DNA of 37,063 nt from a virus, in IMG/VR virus record IMGVR_UViG_3300042306_000590, positions 1 to 37,063 of that record. The stretch is one strand, 5' to 3'. Each line of letters opens with the position of its first letter. The stretch's first letter is position 1. Below the pieces are notes generated by a model that worked only from the letters and a program-made list of their open reading frames with translations, was not told where the DNA came from and did no database searches. Shown here piece by piece: positions 35,401 to 37,063 of the stretch. Made by a program: the position numbers and the translations under genes.

Positions 35401-37063
35401 CCCAATACCCATAGGTTCCATTATCTAATGACTCTTGTAAATAATCAGGTACTTCTTGGCCACGCATCCAATGACCAGCTGCAGTCATAGGATTAAATAA
35501 TATGTCCATTGCTTTATCATCCCATTTTTGTTTAGCTCTAGGTACAAACTTTTTGATTGTATCTGGTCTACCTGCATTAGGAGAAATATATTTGTTGTAT
35601 AATGCATCTACATCTGTATCAATATTATACACAGCACGTCTAGCATCATCTTCTGACATTCCAGTTTTATGAGCCATCATAGGAATTAGTTCTTCACGCA
35701 TTGTGTGGTATTCCTGTGATGCTTTATTCCTAAGAGCTACTGATCTTTGATCTGTTTTAAGACCGGTCTGTGCAGCACTGTTTTGTAAAGTTTCTGATTT
35801 CTGATTAATTACTGGAAACTGATTACGTTGGTTATAATAGTCAGTTTGCATAAACTCATCACGAGACATTGGTTTCATTGCTGGTACAGTTTTATTATAA
35901 ACTTTACCATCAGCAGTTTTTACTTTTATGTATTGTGTACCATCATCATCAGTAACTGTTATTGTAGTGTTACCTTTTTTATCAGTATGTTTTACAGTTT
36001 TTCCATTTTGAGCTTGGTTAAGTTCACCACCATTTTTATGCAATGCATTATTATACGGCATAGGTGTTTTAGGATATGATACTGATGTTGTTGTAGCAGG
36101 TCCTACATACTTAGGGTCACCAGGTTTTCTAATAATTCTACCACTTGGTGGTTGTACAACCGGTTGAGTTGGTACAATAGTTTGTTTAGTTGGGATTTGA
36201 TTTTCATAAACATATTCTATTGTTGTTACTGGTTTACCATTAGCATCAAGAGTTGTAATAGACCGTTCACCAATAACTTTTCTATTAGGATCTGGTGTAT
36301 TACTAACTGTTTGTTGCGCAGGCACAACAGATGGAACAATAACTGATTCTTTATTTTTTGTTTCTACTTTGGTTTCTTTCTTTTCATTTTCTTTTTTATC
36401 TTCCTTATCGGGCTTTGGTGGAATATAAGTAAATGGTTTAAATGTAAAAGCTCCTTGAACTTTTAATGATGGATTGTCTGGATTATATCCATTTACTTTT
36501 ATCATTTTTAAAGGATCTTCTTTATTTATTTTAGACAATCTTGAACGTGCACCTATTAAAGCTTTATCAGATACAATAGCATTTACATATTTATTTACTA
36601 AATTAACATTTGTTTTTCCATCTTTTTTAGGGGCTGCTAGGTAAGCGCGTTTAAAAGGATCTGCTTTTTTAAAAGCTTGCTCTATAATTAAACTATCCCT
36701 TTTCATAGCAGGTGTTGGTAAAGGTAATGGATCTATTACCATTCCTTCTGCAGCTTTAGTAAGTTCTGGTACAGATACATCTTCTATGATAAAACCTCCT
36801 TTAGCATACTCTTCTATTTCTTCTGGACTAAGATCCATTTCCATAAAGCCTGGAGAAACATCTTTATAATGCTTAGCAAAATAATTAGCATCTTCATCTG
36901 ACTCAAATCTCATTGCTTCATTAGACTCCGGACCATAGTCTCCTAACATCAACTGACCATTCTCATCTTGAATTTGTGGTACAGCATAGTTATCCATACT
37001 TGCCATATAATGTGTACCTGTATCTCCATTATCAAATTGATATGGATTATCAGGTAGGTTAAT
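32477..37063 (-). CDS. Large virion-type protein, 5'-truncated by the window edge (at least 1528 aa)
   Basis: The frame is open to the right edge. The 19 codons before the Met at 37004-37006 contain no stop and read as plausible protein (NPYQFDNGDTGTHYMASMDN), so that Met is internal and the true start lies outside the window. Early residues carry acidic turns and AKGGFIIED. Near residues 195-300 of the visible part is a K/E- then P/T/Q-rich linker, followed by HKNGGELNQAQNG (LNQAQNG at visible residue 348) and a small repeat-like beta segment (TITVTDDDGTQYIKV). The middle is helical and the C-terminal region alpha/beta, ending RRQQGGDLSKLNKFIH. The GG and LxxAQxG motifs match the next two gene products, so it probably belongs to the same virion assembly. 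An ALYRGVHH segment near the end vaguely resembles the start of ADP-ribosyltransferase folds, but other catalytic marks are absent. Confidence 0.87.
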   Translation of the reverse strand: MNLPDNPYQFDNGDTGTHYMASMDNYAVPQIQDENGQLMLGDYGPESNEAMRFESDEDANYFAKHYKDVSPGFMEMDLSPEEIEEYAKGGFIIEDVSVPELTKAAEGMVIDPLPLPTPAMKRDSLIIEQAFKKADPFKRAYLAAPKKDGKTNVNLVNKYVNAIVSDKALIGARSRLSKINKEDPLKMIKVNGYNPDNPSLKVQGAFTFKPFTYIPPKPDKEDKKENEKKETKVETKNKESVIVPSVVPAQQTVSNTPDPNRKVIGERSITTLDANGKPVTTIEYVYENQIPTKQTIVPTQPVVQPPSGRIIRKPGDPKYVGPATTTSVSYPKTPMPYNNALHKNGGELNQAQNGKTVKHTDKKGNTTITVTDDDGTQYIKVKTADGKVYNKTVPAMKPMSRDEFMQTDYYNQRNQFPVINQKSETLQNSAAQTGLKTDQRSVALRNKASQEYHTMREELIPMMAHKTGMSEDDARRAVYNIDTDVDALYNKYISPNAGRPDTIKKFVPRAKQKWDDKAMDILFNPMTAAGHWMRGQEVPDYLQESLDNGTYGYWANGVWHTERNPFDVVTDNTPIGAVHAAKNIYDRATDNVDGNFWTAENAMDAANIIPTAALMKGMKGLKGFRSKSLPLDVSSDISRITSNSNRALDLGSDVIRPFKSTQAGLTTIGDLTRQLEPIVNNEGRVIRQIGDPKYTETGLQKFIGNTGATAKTASKALDEQGLLNKSITQDDIYSQQDIERLKRVNNENISYEDFDWGNQDENDDLGMNMFGDNEMARIFGESNQLRTPPNEIYLPDIQTNPVSRDTRMEIVNQRAQLKNKYDALGLDNYPSLEEAPENVRLRAFELEKKISDIDNFLDRARQKRIQQLTSTPGLNDILAFRNQPGYINSTTPSTVNGISSKDLYQLRADLDRLNAEAVDLLFNSSNKPKTPEQIARAEEVNNQVRKLRTEINNRTSAAPAGQIDLTRPRRNSRGVIDITDNQQIQPIAEPNPFFALQGDRTSPHTIPRRTSRIINSNTVPGTPYTIAETLSVHDNPLNVVNEVRRLVQDQAINSTTASDLMNALRGEIRDMPIDSKQKKFFISEATRISKIPKDVVYTGSAKPNSEIYKLSESWATTPEEREAIQKLLVDNYGYSLDDLEGFIDRYATSDLLINVFNNQVYDDVRYVLEHGVPNPNLPVFNRRTGEISPLLKNQTELHQAGLSKDVVNKIEDTMYTYSMSNTTGTVNYSQVQEPIIHKLKDNKLIAKTEELDGLISSYETAISKLGDGELKENLTRQLEDYKGTKWLRTEYADELKAQGLKPNKIEKASIISNSHGQKNLVDGDGNIIGTLNAYKAKTHEGTQGYKIGSTGVNYKFHPYNLKHSKFENWDEAQDFLENEEIEKLIATITNESDKTNPIVLKHFKRQAKAKAKETVKRLQENNENRYGEALYRGVHHAVKDTKGAVFTDQHFVNTKLPDPFTGEIINRKRAEDYWNSQAKQYNEAGIPKSEFVNPPPPTNAHGYGTDEPHIIIRRQQGGDLSKLNKFIH

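Noticed and set aside
1-37063. Stop-codon reassignment (TAG or TGA), known in some crAss-like phages
   Set aside because: All the large frames, including one of 4211 codons, are continuous in the standard code and end in TAA or TGA at gene junctions; no suppressed stop is needed here.
1-37063. tRNA genes, CRISPR arrays or insertion sequences
   Set aside because: Coding sequence fills the window apart from gaps of at most 57 bases, and no cloverleaf, repeat-spacer pattern or transposase was seen.

Overview
The window is a stretch of the late/virion region of a crAss-like phage (Crassvirales), probably infecting a Bacteroidales host. The case rests on gene architecture. Nine protein genes all lie on the minus strand and are packed with overlaps or gaps of a few bases. 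Several encode giant proteins (up to 4211 aa). The largest has the single-chain phage RNA polymerase signature DFDVD in the context GSDFDVDK, plus a zincin HExxH motif, as seen in the giant virion polymerases of crAss-like phages. The DNA is clearly AT-rich, start codons lack a strong Shine-Dalgarno, stops are TAA or TGA, and the standard genetic code reads throughout. I saw no tRNA, rRNA, CRISPR array or insertion sequence. Host and family are inferences, since no database search was possible.

Layout in transcription order (right to left). A 5'-truncated gene enters from the right edge (32477-37063) and is followed by two acidic, glycine-pair-rich proteins (30030-32441, 803 aa; 27051-30020, 989 aa). 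All three share short linear motifs and look like virion cargo or structural proteins. Next comes a GIY-YIG homing endonuclease (26358-26993) inserted at the start of a 1030-aa putative cargo protein (23263-26355). The endonuclease carries its own recoded copy of that gene's first six codons.

Then follow a 2217-aa protein with a glycine-rich hydrophobic segment and a PD-(D/E)XK nuclease-like domain (16604-23257), the 4211-aa polymerase (3964-16599), a 307-aa protein (3044-3967) and a gene of more than 1016 aa that runs off the left edge (1-3050). The last three begin with a related M-x-S-C N-terminus.

The most striking feature is the C-terminal third of the 4211-aa protein. After the RNA polymerase, Q/P/T-rich linkers lead into a NADAR (YbiA-like) domain and then a SLOG-like nucleotide-binding domain; a similar Q/N-rich stretch separates SLOG from an AlkB-like 2-oxoglutarate/Fe(II) dioxygenase. 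If this chain is packaged and ejected, as known crAss-like polymerases are, the phage would deliver a polymerase together with enzymes acting on ADP-ribose and damaged bases at the moment of infection. I infer a built-in DNA-protection or anti-defence payload; this is not shown by the sequence alone.
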